Assembly (NCBI GenBank): GCA_030652255.1
Contig: JAUSAZ010000124.1
Span: forward strand, 1-50,306
Source of the DNA: Myxococcales bacterium
GTDB taxonomy: Bacteria > Myxococcota_A > Polyangia > Polyangiales > Ga0077539
Length of the DNA stretch: 50,306 nt
Direction of reading: 5' to 3'
In this document: positions 49,207 to 50,306 of the stretch, piece after piece
How positions within the stretch are numbered: position 1 is the first letter of the stretch
Layout: the number at the start of each line of letters is the position of its first letter
Position numbers and translations under genes: made by a program
Notes under the pieces: model-generated
What the model was told of the DNA's origin: nothing
Databases searched by the model: none
The model's input: only the letters and a program-made list of their open reading frames with translations

Positions 49207-50016
49207 ATGAAGCTTGAAGGGACACGCGCGCTGGTCACCGGGGCGTCGAGCGGGATCGGCGCCGAGCTCGCGGCGCAGCTCGGCGAGGTCGGAGCGAGGG
49301 TCTGCCTCGCCGCGCGCCGCCGCGAGCTCCTCGACGAGGTCGCAGCGCGGGTGCGCCGCGCGAACCCCTCGGCCGTCGCCCACGCGCTGCCCGTCGACCT
49401 CGACACGGAGGCCGCGTGCCGGGGGCTGGTCGACCGCTCCGTCGAGGCGCTCGGTGGCCTCGACCTGCTGGTCATCAACGCCGGCATCTCCATGAACGCC
49501 CTCTTCGAGGAGCTGCCCGACCCCCTCGCGACGGCGCGCGCGATCATGGAGACCAACTACTTCGCCGCGGTGGCCCTCACCGCGCAGGCGCTGCCGCACC
49601 TCCGTCGCTCGCGCGGGCGCATCGTGGTGGTGTCGAGCCTCATCGGCGTGGCCCCGCTCCCGACGCGCACCGCCTACGCGGCGAGCAAGCACGCGGTGCA
49701 CGGGTTCTTCGACTCGCTGCGCGCGGAGGTGGGCGCCGAGGTCGGCATCACGCTCGCGTGCCCGGGCGCCGTGGCGACGCCCATCCGCGAGGTGAGCCGG
49801 GCCCAGGGGCGCGGCGCGACCGCGGCCGAGCTCCCCGACGACGAGCAGATGAGCGCCTCGGAGTGCGCGCGACTCATCCTCGACGCGGCGCGCGCAGAGC
49901 GGCGCGAGCTGCTGATGACCCTGCCCGGCAAGCTGTCGCCGTGGATGCGGCTCATCGCCCCGGGCGTGATCGACCGGGTGACCCGCTACAAGCTGGGCCT
50001 CGACCGCCGGAGGTGA
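49207..50016 (+). CDS. Short-chain dehydrogenase/reductase
   Basis: 269 aa from the ATG at 49207. Rossmann fold with TGASSGIG (11-18), NAG near 96, catalytic Ser (VVVSSLIG), Y157 and K161 in YAASK. PG(A)VATP follows. Cofactor is NAD(P)H; an Arg pair after beta-2 (AARRREL) favours NADP. Substrate unknown. It is the last gene before the non-coding end of the window. Confidence 0.95.
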   Translation: MKLEGTRALVTGASSGIGAELAAQLGEVGARVCLAARRRELLDEVAARVRRANPSAVAHALPVDLDTEAACRGLVDRSVEALGGLDLLVINAGISMNALFEELPDPLATARAIMETNYFAAVALTAQALPHLRRSRGRIVVVSSLIGVAPLPTRTAYAASKHAVHGFFDSLRAEVGAEVGITLACPGAVATPIREVSRAQGRGATAAELPDDEQMSASECARLILDAARAERRELLMTLPGKLSPWMRLIAPGVIDRVTRYKLGLDRRR

Positions 50017-50046
50017 GCGACGGTCAGCGGCATCCCTCCCGACGGT

Positions 50047-50078
50047 GCCGATGGACCCGTCGCCGCGTGTTGAAACAC
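50047..50078 (+). repeat. Partial copy of the 38644 palindrome
   Basis: GCCGATG (then GA instead of AG) CCCGTCGCCGCGTGTTGAAA with CAC matches 38639-38670 at 30 of 32 positions. The right half of the palindrome is missing: after CAC the sequence switches to unrelated DNA at 50079. Confidence 0.85.
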
Positions 50079-50306
50079 TGATCCTTCCCGGAATGTTCTC
50101 GGCGATGCCTGCAAGGCCGAAGTCGCTGTTTCGCGGGCCCCCTTCCCCGCTACCGCGCGCCCTGTACCCCCATCGGATGATCTTATCGCTGCCCTCATCG
50201 TGCGTAGAGCGCTTGCAGGCTGCGGGCTCCGAGCTACCCGCACCACTTCACGCGCCCGGCTGCCGCGGGTTGATACCCACGGCAGCCAAGGGAAAGCCCG
50301 CGGCGG
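50079..50306 (-). other. Structured non-coding segment, possibly the edge of an inserted element
   Basis: No reading frame I can support. GGCTGCCGCGGGT (50258-50270) and ACCCACGGCAGCC (50275-50287) pair along 13 bp; the one non-Watson-Crick pair is G-U only if the RNA is read from the minus strand. It starts exactly where the palindrome copy is cut and runs off the window. Candidates are a group II intron or an insertion-sequence end, both unproven. Confidence 0.35.

Overview
The window is about 50 kb of very GC-rich (roughly 75%) bacterial chromosome. Tight gene packing, GTG and TTG starts, several large Asp/Ala/Pro-linker lipoproteins, a Cys-rich secreted protein with a DCDG...NGCET repeat, a MopE-like Ca-binding repeat and an AgmX/PglI-type domain together suggest a member of the Myxococcota (Polyangiales-like). 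That assignment is an inference from protein style; there is no rRNA in the window. No rRNA or tRNA gene, no CRISPR array, no intact transposase and no phage gene was seen.

Layout. 1-290: dispersed repeats. 291-5223: membrane sulfatase-like protein, then two cation antiporters (NhaA behind a structured RNA leader, and a CaCA-type Na+/Ca2+ exchanger) separated by a 159-bp MITE-like element with perfect 23-bp ends. 5281-8199: secreted amidohydrolase and a convergent DUF4236 protein. 8278-11334: AgmX-like protein, histidine kinase and NtrC-type regulator. 11542-18237: six-gene operon with a TPR/beta-barrel protein, a PqqD-like protein, an ATP-grasp ligase, a diaminopimelate-decarboxylase-fold enzyme, a urea-transporter/M23-peptidase fusion and a TPR protein. 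This is the best candidate for an undescribed system. 18251-18649: inverted arrays of a 45-bp repeat. 18702-21050: rarA and a DUF2135-like lipoprotein. 21227-25850: three-gene phosphorelay. 25879-29830: two divergent secreted proteins. 29870-30395: giant inverted repeat with two opposed terminators at its centre. 30414-34312: MBL hydrolase, hppD-hmgA (tyrosine/homogentisate breakdown) and a divergent LysR-type regulator with a clear T-N11-A box. 34275-36717: lipoprotein, a PIN toxin-antitoxin pair and a methyltransferase. 36783-38618: bioB with a catalytically dead alpha/beta hydrolase. 38731-41677: PPP phosphatase, dienelactone hydrolase, and a MoaD/ThiS-like protein coupled to a BNR-type propeller. 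41702-49174: large lipoproteins, a second PIN toxin-antitoxin pair in a lower-GC patch, and a GYF-domain membrane protein. 49207-50016: an SDR oxidoreductase. The window ends in a structured non-coding stretch that begins inside a truncated copy of the palindrome found at 38644.

How the genes fit together. Core metabolism is represented by tyrosine degradation and biotin synthesis. Signalling is heavy: two kinase/regulator loci. Cell-surface biology dominates the rest. Repeats of four unrelated kinds occupy nearly every intergenic gap longer than 300 bp, and the two toxin-antitoxin pairs have looser codon use than their neighbours, consistent with local gene acquisition.
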